A stretch of 64,000 nt of DNA from Henricia sp. BOLD:AAB3569 (GCA_037783545.1 JBBELK010000213.1:620001-684000); one strand, 5' to 3'; positions 35,723 through 48,200 are shown, counted from the first letter of the stretch. Notes: generated by a model from the letters alone, not told the origin. Program-made: numbers and translations.

Positions 35723-36749
35723 TCGTGCGCATGCTCAGTCTTGTTTGGGACGGGAATTTGGTCAAAGTGTGGTCCAAACGTCGGCAAATTTGGAAGTCAA
35801 TAAATTTTCCGACGTACTTCAAATTTTGCATGCTCCAAACAGTCTATATTCCGCACTTGTCCTTAAAAATTGACAGACTTTCGCCGGGAAATGGCCGAGA
35901 AATTTCAGAGTTTAGGGAAAACTGGGCTCGGGCTTCCTGCCTGCTCTGCAGACCGTGGCTGTCCGTGTACTCCTGATCACTCGTGCGCATGCTCAGTCTT
36001 GTTTGGGACGGGAATTTGGTCAAAGTGTGGTCCAAACGTTGGCAAATTTGGAAGTCAATAAATTTTCCGACGTACTTCAAATGTTGCATGCTCCAAACAG
36101 TCTATATTCCGCACTTGTCCTGAAAAATTGACAGACTTTCGCCTGGAAATGGCCGAGAAATTTCAGAGTTTAGGGAAAACTGGGCTCGGGCTTCCTGCTT
36201 GCTCTGCAGACCGTGGCTATCCGTGTACTCCTGACTCGTGCGCATGCTCAGTCTTGTTTGGGACGGTAAATTTGGTCAAAGTGTGGTCCAAACGTCGGCA
36301 AATTTGGAAGTCAATAAATTTTCCGACGAACTTCAAATTTTGCATGCCCCAAACAGTCTATATTCCGCACTTGTCTTGAAAAATTGACAGACTTTCGCCG
36401 GGAAATGGCCGAGAAATTTCAGAGTTTAGGGAAAACTGGGCTCGGGCTTCCTGCCTGCTCTGCAGACCGTGGCTATCCGTGTACTCCTGACTCGTGCGCA
36501 TGCTCAGTCTTGTTTGGGACGGGAATTTGGTCAAAGTGTGGTCCAAACGTCGGCAAATTTGGAAGTCAATAAATTTTCCGACGGACTTCAAATTGTGCAT
36601 GCTCCAAACAGTCTATATTCCGCACTTGTCCTGAAAAATTGACAGACTTTCGCCGGGAAATGGCCGAGAAATTTCAGAGTTTAGGGAAAACTGCGCTCGG
36701 GCTTCCTGCCTGCTCTGCAGACCGTGGCTGTCCGTGTACTCCTGATCAC
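35723..36749 (+). repeat. Tetramer higher-order unit, copy 3 (1027 bp)
   Basis: Matches 33663-34689 at offset 2060 in all four monomers, with private cttaaaaattg near 35863 and aaatgttgc near 36081. Confidence 0.9.
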
Positions 36750-37007
36750 TCGTGCGCATGCTCAGTCTTGTTTGGGACGGGAATTTGGTCAAAGTGTGGT
36801 CCAAACGTCGGCAAATTTGGAAGTCAAGAAATTTTCCGACGAACTTCAAATTTTGCATGCTCCAAACAGTCTATATTCCGCACTTGTCCTGAAAAATTGA
36901 CAGACTTTCGCCGGGAAATGGCCGAGAAATTTCAGAGTTTAGGGAAAACTGGGCTCGGGCTTCCTGCCTGCTCTGCAGACCGTGGCTGTCCGTGTACTCC
37001 TGATCAC
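36750..37007 (+). repeat. Reference monomer matching the 258-bp consensus
   Basis: This copy shows the commonest base at every position I compared. It has 60 C and 65 G (48% GC). Composition is uneven: monomer positions 61-160 are about 38% GC and hold most of the A/T tracts (near 66, 83, 102, 127 and 146), while positions 201-258 are about 64% GC. There are 14 CpG. A PstI-type CTGCAG lies at monomer positions 224-229 and GCATGC at 7-12 and 106-111. An inverted repeat TCCAAA/TTTGGA has arms at 51-56 and 67-72 with a 10-base loop. Short internal repeats are AATTTGG at 33-39 and 65-71, and GCATGCTC followed by AGTCT at 7-19 and, with CAAAC between, at 106-123. Confidence 0.95.
36753..36764 (+). 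promoter_or_regulatory. NRF1/alpha-Pal-like motif, one per monomer (example copy)
   Basis: TGCGCATGCTCA at monomer positions 4-15 matches the known palindromic site of the NRF1/EWG/P3A2 family, YGCGCAYGCGCR, at 11 of 12 positions. The motif is present in nearly every monomer. Exceptions include gcacatgatc at 11318, 12344, 13631 and 14912, a GCGCAGGCTC form near 21590, 24154 and 25565, and a TGTGCATGC form near 46509, 50621 and 53717. Whether any factor binds is inference; a 12-base near-match in a satellite may be chance. Confidence 0.25.
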
Positions 37008-38810
37008 TCGTGCGCATGCTCAGTCTTGTTTGGGACGGGAATGTTGTCAAAGTGTGGTCCAAACGTCGGAAAATTTGGAAGTCAAGAAATTTTCCGACGA
37101 ACTTCAAATTTTGCATGCTCCAAACAGTCTATATTCCGCACTTGTCCTGAAAAATTGACAGACTTTCGCCGGGAAATGGCCGAGAAATTTCAGAGTTTAA
37201 GGAAAACTGGGCTCGGGCTTCCTGCCTGCTCTGCAGACCGTGGCTGTCCGTGTACTCCTGATCACTCGTGCGCATGCTCAGTCTTGTTTGGGACGGGAAT
37301 TTGGTCAAAGTGTGGTCCAAACTTCGGCAAATTTGGAAGTCAAGAAATTTTCCGACGAACTTCAAATTGTGCATGCCCCAAACAGTCTGTATTCTGCACT
37401 TGTCCTGAAAAATTGACAGACTTTCGCCGGGAAATGGCCGAGAAATTTCAGAGTTTAAGGAAAACTGGGCTCGGGCTTCCTGCCTGCTCTGCAGACCGTG
37501 GCTGTCCGTGTACTCCGATCACTCGTGCGCATGCTCAGTCTTGTTTGGGACGGGAATTTGGTCAAAGTGTGGTCCAAACGTCGGAAAATTTGGAAGTCAA
37601 GAAATTGTCCGACGAACTTCAAATTTTGCATGCTCCAAACAGTCTATATTCCGCACTTGTCCTGAAAAAATTGACAGACTTTCGCCTGGAAATGGCCGAG
37701 AAATTTCAGAGTTTAAGGAAAACTGGGCTCGGGCTTCCTGCCTGCTCTGCAGACCGTGGCTGTCCGTGTACTCCTGATCACTCGTGCGCATGCTCAGTCT
37801 TGTTTGGGACGGGAATTTGGTCAAAGTGTGGTCCAAACGTCGGTAAATTTGGAAGTCAAGAAATTTTCCAACGAACTTCAAATTGTGCATGCTCCAAACA
37901 GTCTATATTCCGCACTTGTCCTGAAAAATTGACAGACTTTCGCCGGGAAATGGCCGAGAAATTTCAGAGTTTAGGGAAAACTGCGCTCAGGCTTCCTGCC
38001 TGCTCTGCAGACCGTGGCTGTCCGTGTACTCCTGACTCGTGCGCATGCTCAGTCTTGTTTGGGACGGGAATTTGGTCAAAGTGTGGTCCAAACTTCGGCA
38101 AATTTGGAAGTCATGAAATTTTCCGACGAACTTCAAATTTTGCATGCCCTAAACAGTCTGTATTCTGCACTTGTCCTGAAAAATTGACAGACTTTCGCCG
38201 GGAAATGGCCGAGAAATTTCAGAGTTTAGGGAAAACTGGGCTCGTGCTTCCTGCCTGCTCTGCAGACCGTGGCTGTCCGTGTACTCCTGATCACTCGTGC
38301 GCATGCTCAGTCTTGTTTGGGACGGGAATTTGGTCAAAGTGTGGTCCAAACGTCGGCAAATTTGGAAGTCAATAAATTTTCCGACGAACTTCAAATTTCG
38401 CATGCTCCAAACAGTCTATATTCCGCACTTGTCCTGAAAAATTGACAGACTTTCGCCAGGAAATGGCCAAGAAATTTCAGAGTTTAAGGAAAACTGGGCT
38501 CGGGCTTCCTGCCTGCTCTGCAGACCGTGGCTGTCCGTGTACTCCTGATCACTCGTGCGCATGCTCAGTCTTGTTTGGGACGGGAATTTGGTCAAAGTGT
38601 GGTCCAAACTTCGGCAAATTTGGAAGTCAAGAAATTTTCCGACGAACTTCAAATTTTGCATGCCCCAAACAGTCTGTATTCTGCACTTGTCCTGAAAAAT
38701 TGACAGACTTTCGCCGGGAAATGGCCGAGAAATTTCAGAGTTTAAGGAAAACTGGGCTCGGGCTTCCTGCCTGCTCTGCAGACCGTGGCTGTCCGTGTAC
38801 TCCTGATCAC
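37008..38810 (+). repeat. Heptamer higher-order unit, copy 1 (1803 bp)
   Basis: Monomers of 258, 257, 259, 255, 258, 258 and 258 bp. The second loses one T (tactccgatc) and the third gains one A (gaaaaaattgac), a second kind of compensated indel pair. Stretch 37103-38239 matches 38906-40042 at offset 1803, and 38375-39124 matches 40175-40924 at offset 1800. Confidence 0.9.
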
Positions 38811-40610
38811 TCGTGCGCATGCTCAGTCTTGTTTGGGACGGGAATTTGGTCAAAGTGTGGTCCAAACGTCGGAAAATTTGGAAGTCAATAAATTGTCCGA
38901 CGAACTTCAAATTTTGCATGCTCCAAACAGTCTATATTCCGCACTTGTCCTGAAAAATTGACAGACTTTCGCCGGGAAATGGCCGAGAAATTTCAGAGTT
39001 TAAGGAAAACTGGGCTCGGGCTTCCTGCCTGCTCTGCAGACCGTGGCTGTCCGTGTACTCCTGATCACTCGTGCGCATGCTCAGTCTTGTTTGGGACGGG
39101 AATTTGGTCAAAGTGTGGTCCAAACTTCGGCAAATTTGGAAGTCAAGAAATTTTCCGACGAACTTCAAATTGTGCATGCCCCAAACAGTCTGTATTCTGC
39201 ACTTGTCCTGAAAAATTGACAGACTTTCGCCGGGAAATGGCCGAGAAATTTCAGAGTTTAAGGAAAACTGGGCTCGGGCTTCCTGCCTGCTCTGCAGACC
39301 GTGGCTGTCCGTGTACTCCGATCACTCGTGCGCATGCTCAGTCTTGTTTGGGACGGGAATTTGGTCAAAGTGTGGTCCAAACGTCGGAAAATTTGGAAGT
39401 CAAGAAATTGTCCGACGAACTTCAAATTTTGCATGCTCCAAACAGTCTATATTCCGCACTTGTCCTGAAAAAATTGACAGACTTTCGCCTGGAAATGGCC
39501 GAGAAATTTCAGAGTTTAAGGAAAACTGGGCTCGGGCTTCCTGCCTGCTCTGCAGACCGTGGCTGTCCGTGTACTCCTGATCACTCGTGCGCATGCTCAG
39601 TCTTGTTTGGGACGGGAATTTGGTCAAAGTGTGGTCCAAACGTCGGTAAATTTGGAAGTCAAGAAATTTTCCAACGAACTTCAAATTGTGCATGCTCCAA
39701 ACAGTCTATATTCCGCACTTGTCCTGAAAAATTGACAGACTTTCGCCGGGAAATGGCCGAGAAATTTCAGAGTTTAGGGAAAACTGCGCTCAGGCTTCCT
39801 GCCTGCTCTGCAGACCGTGGCTGTCCGTGTACTCCTGACTCGTGCGCATGCTCAGTCTTGTTTGGGACGGGAATTTGGTCAAAGTGTGGTCCAAACTTCG
39901 GCAAATTTGGAAGTCATGAAATTTTCCGACGAACTTCAAATTTTGCATGCCCTAAACAGTCTGTATTCTGCACTTGTCCTGAAAAATTGACAGACTTTCG
40001 CCGGGAAATGGCCGAGAAATTTCAGAGTTTAGGGAAAACTGCGCTCAGGCTTCCTGCCTGCTCTGCAGACCGTGGCTGTCCGTGTACTCCTGACTCGTGC
40101 GCATGCTCAGTCTTGTTTGGGACGGGAATTTGGTCAAAGTGTGGTCCAAACTTCGGCAAATTTGGAAGTCATGAAATTTTCCGACGAACTTCAAATTTCG
40201 CATGCTCCAAACAGTCTATATTCCGCACTTGTCCTGAAAAATTGACAGACTTTCGCCAGGAAATGGCCAAGAAATTTCAGAGTTTAAGGAAAACTGGGCT
40301 CGGGCTTCCTGCCTGCTCTGCAGACCGTGGCTGTCCGTGTACTCCTGATCACTCGTGCGCATGCTCAGTCTTGTTTGGGACGGGAATTTGGTCAAAGTGT
40401 GGTCCAAACTTCGGCAAATTTGGAAGTCAAGAAATTTTCCGACGAACTTCAAATTTTGCATGCCCCAAACAGTCTGTATTCTGCACTTGTCCTGAAAAAT
40501 TGACAGACTTTCGCCGGGAAATGGCCGAGAAATTTCAGAGTTTAAGGAAAACTGGGCTCGGGCTTCCTGCCTGCTCTGCAGACCGTGGCTGTCCGTGTAC
40601 TCCTGATCAC
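38811..40610 (+). repeat. Heptamer higher-order unit, copy 2 (1800 bp)
   Basis: Monomers of 258, 257, 259, 255, 255, 258 and 258 bp. It is 3 bp shorter than copy 1 because its fifth monomer ends in the gactcg form and with actgcgctcagg in place of actgggctcgtg. Confidence 0.9.
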
Positions 40611-41639
40611 TCGTGCGCATGCTCAGTCTTGTTTGGGACGGGAATTTGGTCAAAGTGTGGTCCAAACGTCGGAAAATTTGGAAGTCAATAAATTGTCCGA
40701 CGAACTTCAAATTTTGCATGCTCCAAACAGTCTATATTCCGCACTTGTCCTGAAAAATTGACAGACTTTCGCCGGGAAATGGCCGAGAAATTTCAGAGTT
40801 TAAGGAAAACTGGGCTCGGGCTTCCTGCCTGCTCTGCAGACCGTGGCTGTCCGTGTACTCCTGATCACTCGTGCGCATGCTCAGTCTTGTTTGGGACGGG
40901 AATTTGGTCAAAGTGTGGTCCAAACGTCGGTAAATTTGGAAGTCAAGAAATTTTCCAACGAACTTCAAATTGTGCATGCTCCAAACAGTCTATATTCCGC
41001 ACTTGTCCTGAAAAATTGACAGACTTTCGCCGGGAAATAGCCGAGAAATTTCAGAGTTTAGGGAAAACTGCGCTCAGGCTTCCTGCCTGCTCTGCAGACC
41101 GTGGCTGTCCGTGTACTCCTGACTCGTGCGCATGCTCAGTCTTGTTTGGGACGGGAATTTGGTCAAAGTGTGGTCCAAACTTCGGCAAATTTGGAAGTCA
41201 AGAAATTTTCCGACGAACTTCAAATTTTGCATGCCCTAAACAGTCTGTATTCTGCACTTGTCCTGAAAAATTGACAGACTTTCGCCGGGAAATGGCCGAG
41301 AAATTTCAGAGTTTAGGGAAAACTGGGCTCGTGCTTCCTGCCTGCTCTGCAGACCGTGGCTGTCCGTGTACTCCTGATCACTCGTGCGCATGCTCAGTCT
41401 TGTTTGGGACGGGAATTTGGTCAAAGTGTGGTCCAAACGTCGGCAAATTTGGAAGTCAAGAAATTTTCCGACGAACTTCAAATTTCGCATGCTCCAAACA
41501 GTCTATATTCCGCACTTGTCCTGAAAAATTGACAGACTTTCGCCGGGAAATGGCCAAGAAATTTCAGAGTTTAAGGAAAACTGGGCTCGGGCTTCCTGCC
41601 TGCTCTGCAGACCGTGGCTGTCCGTGTACTCCTGATCAC
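40611..41639 (+). repeat. Four monomers after the heptamers
   Basis: Monomers at 40611, 40869 (255), 41124 and 41382. Markers are caaataa-type gtcaataaattg near 40687, gggaaatagcc near 41034, ctcgtgcttcc near 41330 and atggccaag near 41551. They are made of the same variants as the heptamers (acttcggc, catgccctaaac, gtctgtattctgc). Confidence 0.85.
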
Positions 41640-42406
41640 TCGTGCGCATGCTCAGTCTTGTTTGGGACGGGAATTTGTTCAAAGTGTGGTCCAAACGTCG
41701 GTAAATTTGGAAGTCAAGAAATTTTCCAACGAACTTCAAATTTTGCATGCTCCAGTCTATATTCCGCACTTGTCCTGAAAAATTGACAGACTTTCGCCGG
41801 GAAATGGCCGAGAAATTTCAGAGTTTAGGGAAAACTGCGCTCAGGCTTCCTGCCTGCTCCGCAGACCGTGGCTGTCCGTGTACTCTTGACTCGTGCGCAT
41901 GCTCAGTCTTGTTTGGGACGGGAATTTGGTCAAAGTGTGGTCCAAACGTCGGCAAATTTGGAAGTCAAGAAATTTTCCGACGAACTTCAAATTTTGCATG
42001 CTCCAAACAGTCTATATTCCGCACTTGTCCTGAAAAATTGACAGACTTTCGCCGGGAAATGGCCGAGAAATTTCAGAGTTTAAGGAAAACTGGGCTCGGG
42101 CTTCCTGCCTGCTCTGCAGACCGTGGCTGTCCGTGTACTCCTGATCACTCGTGCGCATGCTCAGTCTTGTTTGGGACGGGAATTTGGTCAAAGTGTGGTC
42201 CAAACGTCGGCAAATTTGGAAGTCAAGAAATTTTCCGACGAACTTCAACTTTTGCATGCTCCAAACAGTCTATATTCCGCACTTGTCCTGAAAAATTGAC
42301 AGACTTTCGCCGGGAAATGGCCGAGAAATTTCAGAGTTTAAGGAAAACTGGGCTCGGGCTTCCTGCCTGCTCTGCAGACCGTGGCTGTCCGTGTACTCCT
42401 GATCAC
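41640..42406 (+). repeat. 767-bp unit opening with a 251-bp monomer
   Basis: The 251-bp monomer (41640-41890) has the 4-bp loss ctccagtc and the 3-bp loss gactcg, plus gaatttgttc. It is followed by two 258-bp monomers. The ATG in gcatgctccagtc is brought into the open plus frame by the 4-bp loss. Confidence 0.9.
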
Positions 42407-43689
42407 TCGTGCGCATGCTCAGTCTTGTTTGGGACGGGAATTTGTTCAAAGTGTGGTCCAAACGTCGGTAAATTTGGAAGTCAAGAAATTTTCCAACGAA
42501 CTTCAAATTTTGCATGCTCCAGTCTATATTCCGCACTTGTCCTGAAAAATTGACAGACTTTCGCCGGGAAATGGCCGAGAAATTTCAGAGTTTAGGGAAA
42601 ACTGCGCTCAGGCTTCCTGCCTGCTCTGCAGACCGTGGCTGTCAGTGTACTCCTGACTCGTGCGCATGCTCAGTCTTGTTTGGGACGGGAATTTGGTCAA
42701 AGTGTGGTCCAAACGTCGGTAAATTTGGAAGTGAAGAAATTTTCCAAAGAACTTCAAATTTTGCATGCTCCAAACAGTCTATATTCCGCACTTGTCCTGA
42801 AAAATTGACAGACTTTCGCCGGGAAATGGCCGAGAAATTTCAGAGTTTAAGGAAAACTGGGCTCGGGCTTCCTGCCTGCTCTGCAGACCGTGGCTCTCCG
42901 TGTACTCCTGATCACTCGTGCGCATGCTCAGTCTTGTTTGGGACGGGAATTTGGTCAAAGTGTGGTCCAAACGTCGGTAAATTTGGAAGTCAATAAATTT
43001 TCCAACGAACTTCAAATTTTGCATGCTCCAAACAGTCTATATTCCGCACTTGTCCTGAAAAATTGACAGACTTTCGCCGGGAAATGGCCGAGAAATTTCA
43101 GAGTTTAGGGAAAACTGGGCTCGGGCTTCCTGCCTGCTCTGCAGACCGTGGCTGTCCGTGTACTCCTGATCACTCGTGCGCATGCTCAGTCTTGTTTGGG
43201 ACGGGAATTTGGTCAAAGTGTGGTCCAAACTTCGGCAAATTTGGAAGTCAAGAAATTTTCCGACGAACTTCAAATTTCGCATGCTCCAAACAGTCTATAT
43301 TCCGCACTTGTCCTGAAAAATTGACAGACTTTCGCCGGGAAATGGCCGAGAAATTTCAGAGTTTAAGGAAAACTGGGCTCGGGCTTCCTGCCTGCTCTGC
43401 AGACCGTGGCTGTCCGTGTACTCCTGATCACTCGTGCGCATGCTCAGTCTTGTTTGGGACGGGAATTTGGTCAAAGTGTGGTCCAAACGTCGGCAAATTT
43501 GGAAGTCAAGAAATTTTCCGACGAACTTCAACTTTTGCATGCTCCAAACAGTCTATATTCCGCACTTGTCCTGAAAAATTGACAGACTTTCGCCGGGAAA
43601 TGGCCGAGAAATTTCAAAGTTTAAGGAAAACTGGGCTCGGGCTTCCTGCCTGCTCTGCAGACCGTGGCTGTCCGTGTACTCCTGATCAC
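42407..43689 (+). repeat. 1283-bp unit opening with a 251-bp monomer
   Basis: 251-bp monomer 42407-42657, then four 258-bp monomers, among them gtgaagaaatt/gctctccg and cttcaactttt types. One TAA-bearing monomer (near 42992) is the last of that kind until 57.6 kb. Confidence 0.9.
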
Positions 43690-45224
43690 TCGTGCGCATG
43701 CTCAGTCTTGTTTGGAACGGGAATTTTGTCAAAGTGTGGTCCAAAGGTCGGTAAATTTGGAAGTCAAGAAATTTTCCAACGAACTTCAAATTTTGCATGC
43801 TCCAGTCTATATTCCGCACTTGTCCTGAAAAATTGACAGACTTTGGCCGGGAAATGGCCGAGAAATTTCAGAGTTTAGGGAAAACTGCGCTCAGGCTTCC
43901 TGCCTGCTCTGCAGACCGTGGCTGTCAGTGTACTCCTGACTCGTGCGCATGCTCAGTCTTGTTTGGGACGGGAATTCGGTCAAAGTGTGGTCCAAACGTC
44001 GGTAAATTTGGAAGTGAAGAAATTTTCCAAAGAACTTCAAATTTTGCATGCTCCAAACAGTCTATATTCCGCACTTGTCCTGAAAAATTGACAGACTTTC
44101 GCCGGGAAATGGCCGATAAATTTCAGAGTTTAGGGAAAACTGCGCTCAGGCTTCCTGCCTGCTCTGCAGACCGTGGCTGTCCGTGTACTCCTGACTCGTG
44201 CGCATGCTCAGTCTTGTTTGGGACGGGAATTTGGTCAAAGTGTGGTCCAAACGTCGGTAAATTTGGAAGTGAAGAAATTTTCCAAAGAACTTCAAATTTT
44301 GCATGCTCCAAACAGTCTATATTCCGCACTTGTCCTGACAAATTGACAGACTTTCGCTGGGAAATGGCCGAGAAATTTCAGAGTTTAAGGAAAACTGGGC
44401 TCGGGCTTCCTGCCTGCTCTGCAGACCGTGGCTGTCCGTGTACTCCTGATCACTCGTGCGCATGCTCAGTCTTGTTTGGGACGGGAATTTGGTCAAAGTG
44501 TGGTCCAAACGTCGGTAAATTTGGAAGTCAAGAAATTTTCCAACGAACTTCAAATTTTGCATGCTCCAAACAGTCTATATTTCGCACTTGTCCTGAAAAA
44601 TTGACAGACTTTCGCCGGGAAATGGCCGAGAAATTTCAGAGTTTAGGGAAAACTGGGCTCGGGCTTCCTGCCTGCTCTGCAGACCGTGGCTGTCCGTGTA
44701 CTCCTGACTCGTGCGCATGCTCAGTCTTGTTTGGGACGGGAATTTGGTCAAAGTGTGGTCCAAACTTCGGCAAATTTGGAAGTCAAGAAATTTTCCGACG
44801 AACTTCAAATTTTGCATGCCCTAAACAGTCTGTATTCTGCACTTGTCCTGAAAAATTGACAGACTTTCGCCGGGAAATGGCCGAGAAATTTCAGAGTTTA
44901 GGGAAAACTGGGCTCGGGCTTCCTGCCTGCTCTGCAGACCGTGGCTGTCCGTGTACTCCTGATCACTCGTGCGCATGCTCAGTCTTGTTTGGGACGGGAA
45001 TTTGGTCAAAGTGTGGTCCAAACGTCGGCAAATTTGGAAGTCAAGAAATTTTCCGACGAACTTCAAATTTTGCATGCTCAAAACAGTCTATATTCCGCAC
45101 TTGTCCTGAAAAATTGACAGACTTTCGCCGGGAAATGGCCGAGAAATTTCAGAGTTTAAGGAAAACTGGGCTCGGGCTTCCTGCCTGCTCTGCAGACCGT
45201 GGATGTCCGTGTACTCCTGATCAC
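43690..45224 (+). repeat. 1535-bp unit opening with a 251-bp monomer
   Basis: 251-bp monomer 43690-43940 with ggaattttgtc, ccaaaggtcgg and ctttggccggg, then five monomers. Its opening recurs at 45225 (offset 1535). Confidence 0.9.
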
Positions 45225-45260
45225 TCGTGCGCATGCTCAGTCTTGTTTGGGACGGGAATT
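44035..45260 (+). repeat. 1226-bp duplicated block, copy 1 (offset 3080)
   Basis: Partner of 47115-48340. Shared markers in order: gccgataaa, gctcagg, gtgaagaaattttccaaag, cctgacaaattg with cgctggg, tatatttcgcac, catgccctaaac with gtattctgc, catgctcaaaac and ggatgtccg. Ends are set by ggtaaat/ggcaaat on the left and ttttgtc/tttggtc on the right. Confidence 0.88.
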
Positions 45261-48200
45261 TTGTCAAAGTGTGGTCCAAAGGTCGGTAAATTTGGAAGTC
45301 AAGAAATTTTCCAACGAACTTCAAATTTTGCATGCTCCAGTCTATATTCCGCACTTGTCCTGAAAAATTGACAGACTTTGGCCGGGAAATGGCCGAGAAA
45401 TTTCAGAGTTTAGGGAAAACTGCGCTCAGGCTTCCTGCCTGCTCTGCAGACCGTGGCTGTCAGTGTACTCCTGACTCGTGCGCATGCTCAGTCTTGTTTG
45501 GGACGGGAATTCGGTCAAAGTGTGGTCCAAACGTCGGTAAATTTGGAAGTGAAGAAATTTTCCAAAGAACTTCAAATTTTGCATGCTCCAAACAGTCTAT
45601 ATTCCGCACTTGTCCTGAAAAATTGACAGACTTTCGCTTGGAAATGGCCGAGAAATTTCAGAGTTTAAGGAAAACTGGGCTCGGGCTTCCTGCCTGCTCT
45701 GCAGACCGTGGCTCTCCGTGTACTCCTGATCACTCGTGCGCATGCTCAGTCTTGTTTGGGACGGGAATTTGGTCAAAGTGTGGTCCAAACGTCGGTAAAT
45801 TTGGAAGTCAAGAAATTTTCCAACGAACTTCAAATTTTGCATGCTCCAAACAGTCTATATTCCGCACTTGTCCTGAAAAATTGACAGACTTTCGCCGGGA
45901 AATGGCCGAGAAATTTCAGAGTTTAGGGAAAACTGGGCTCGGGCTTCCTACCTGCTCTGCAGACCGTGGCTGTCCGTGTACTCCTGATCACTCGTGCGCA
46001 TGCTCAGTCTTGTTTCGGACGGGAATTTGGTCAAAGTGTGGTCCAAACGTCGGTAAATTTGGAAGTCAAGAAATTTTCCAACGAACTTCAAATTTTGCAT
46101 GCTCCAAACAGTCTATATTCCGCACTTGTCCTGAAAAATTGACAGACTTTCGTCGGGAAATGGCCGAGAAATTTCAGAGTTTAAGGAAAACTGGGCTCGG
46201 GCTTCCTGCCTGCTCTGCAGACCGTGGCTGTCCGTGTACTCCTGATCACTCGTGCGCATGCTCAGTCTTGTTTGGGACGGGAATTTGGTCAAAGTGTGGT
46301 CCAAACGTCGGTAAATTTGGAAGTGAAGAAATTTTCCAAAGAACTTCAAATTTTGCATGCTCCAAACAGTCTATATTCCGCACTTGTCCTGAAAAATTGA
46401 CAGACTTTCGCCGGGAAATGGCCGAGAAATTTCAAAGTTTAAGGAAAACTGGGCTTGGGCTTCCTGCCTGCTCTGCAGACCGTGGCTCTCCGTGTACTCC
46501 TGATCACTCGTGTGCATGCTCAGTCTTGTTTGGGACGGGAATTTGGTCAAAGTGTGGTCCAAACGTCGGTAAATTTGGAAGTCAAGAAATTTTCCAACGA
46601 ACTTCAAATTTTGCATGCTCCAAACAGTCTATATTCCGCACTTGTCCTGAAAAATTGACAGACTTTCGCCGGGAAATGGCCGAGAAATTTCAGAGTTTAG
46701 GGAAAACTGCGCTCAGGCTTCCTGCCTGCTCTGCAGACCGTGGCTGTCCGTGTACTCCTGACTCGTGCGCATGCTCAGTCTTGTTTGGGACGGGAATTTG
46801 GTCAAAGTGTGGTCCAAACTTCGGCAAATTTGGAAGTCAAGAAATTTTCCGACGAACTTCAAATTTTGCATGCCCTAAACAGTCTGTATTCTGCACTTGT
46901 CCTGAAAAATTGACAGACTTTCGCCGGGAAATGGCCGAGAAATTTCAGAGTTTAGGGAAAACTGGGCTCGGGCTTCCTGCCTGCTCTGCAGACCGTGGCT
47001 GTCCGTGTACTCCTGATCACTCGTGCGCATGCTCAGTCTTGTTTGGGACGGGAATTTGGTCAAAGTGTGGTCCAAACGTCGGCAAATTTGGAAGTCAAGA
47101 AATTTTCCGACGAACTTCAAATTTTGCATGCTCCAAACAGTCTATATTCCGCACTTGTCCTGAAAAATTGACAGACTTTCGCCGGGAAATGGCCGATAAA
47201 TTTCAGAGTTTAGGGAAAACTGCGCTCAGGCTTCCTGCCTGCTCTGCAGACCGTGGCTGTCCGTGTACTCCTGACTCGTGCGCATGCTCAGTCTTGTTTG
47301 GGACGGGAATTTGGTCAAAGTGTGGTCCAAACGTCGGTAAATTTGGAAGTGAAGAAATTTTCCAAAGAACTTCAAATTTTGCATGCTCCAAACAGTCTAT
47401 ATTCCGCACTTGTCCTGACAAATTGACAGACTTTCGCTGGGAAATGGCCGAGAAATTTCAGAGTTTAAGGAAAACTGGGCTCGGGCTTCCTGCCTGCTCT
47501 GCAGACCGTGGCTGTCCGTGTACTCCTGATCACTCGTGCGCATGCTCAGTCTTGTTTGGGACGGGAATTTGGTCAAAGTGTGGTCCAAACGTCGGTAAAT
47601 TTGGAAGTCAAGAAATTTTCCAACGAACTTCAAATTTTGCATGCTCCAAACAGTCTATATTTCGCACTTGTCCTGAAAAATTGACAGACTTTCGCCGGGA
47701 AATGGCCGAGAAATTTCAGAGTTTAGGGAAAACTGGGCTCGGGCTTCCTGCCTGCTCTGCAGACCGTGGCTGTCCGTGTACTCCTGACTCGTGCGCATGC
47801 TCAGTCTTGTTTGGGACGGGAATTTGGTCAAAGTGTGGTCCAAACTTCGGCAAATTTGGAAGTCAAGAAATTTTCCGACGAACTTCAAATTTTGCATGCC
47901 CTAAACAGTCTGTATTCTGCACTTGTCCTGAAAAATTGACAGACTTTCGCCGGGAAATGGCCGAGAAATTTCAGAGTTTAGGGAAAACTGGGCTCGGGCT
48001 TCCTGCCTGCTCTGCAGACCGTGGCTGTCCGTGTACTCCTGATCACTCGTGCGCATGCTCAGTCTTGTTTGGGACGGGAATTTGGTCAAAGTGTGGTCCA
48101 AACGTCGGCAAATTTGGAAGTCAAGAAATTTTCCGACGAACTTCAAATTTTGCATGCTCAAAACAGTCTATATTCCGCACTTGTCCTGAAAAATTGACAG

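Noticed and set aside
36750..37007. CENP-B box
   Set aside because: No match to NTTCGNNNNANNCGGGN on either strand of the consensus. The nearest is the acttcggcaaatttgga variant, which lacks the CGGG end.
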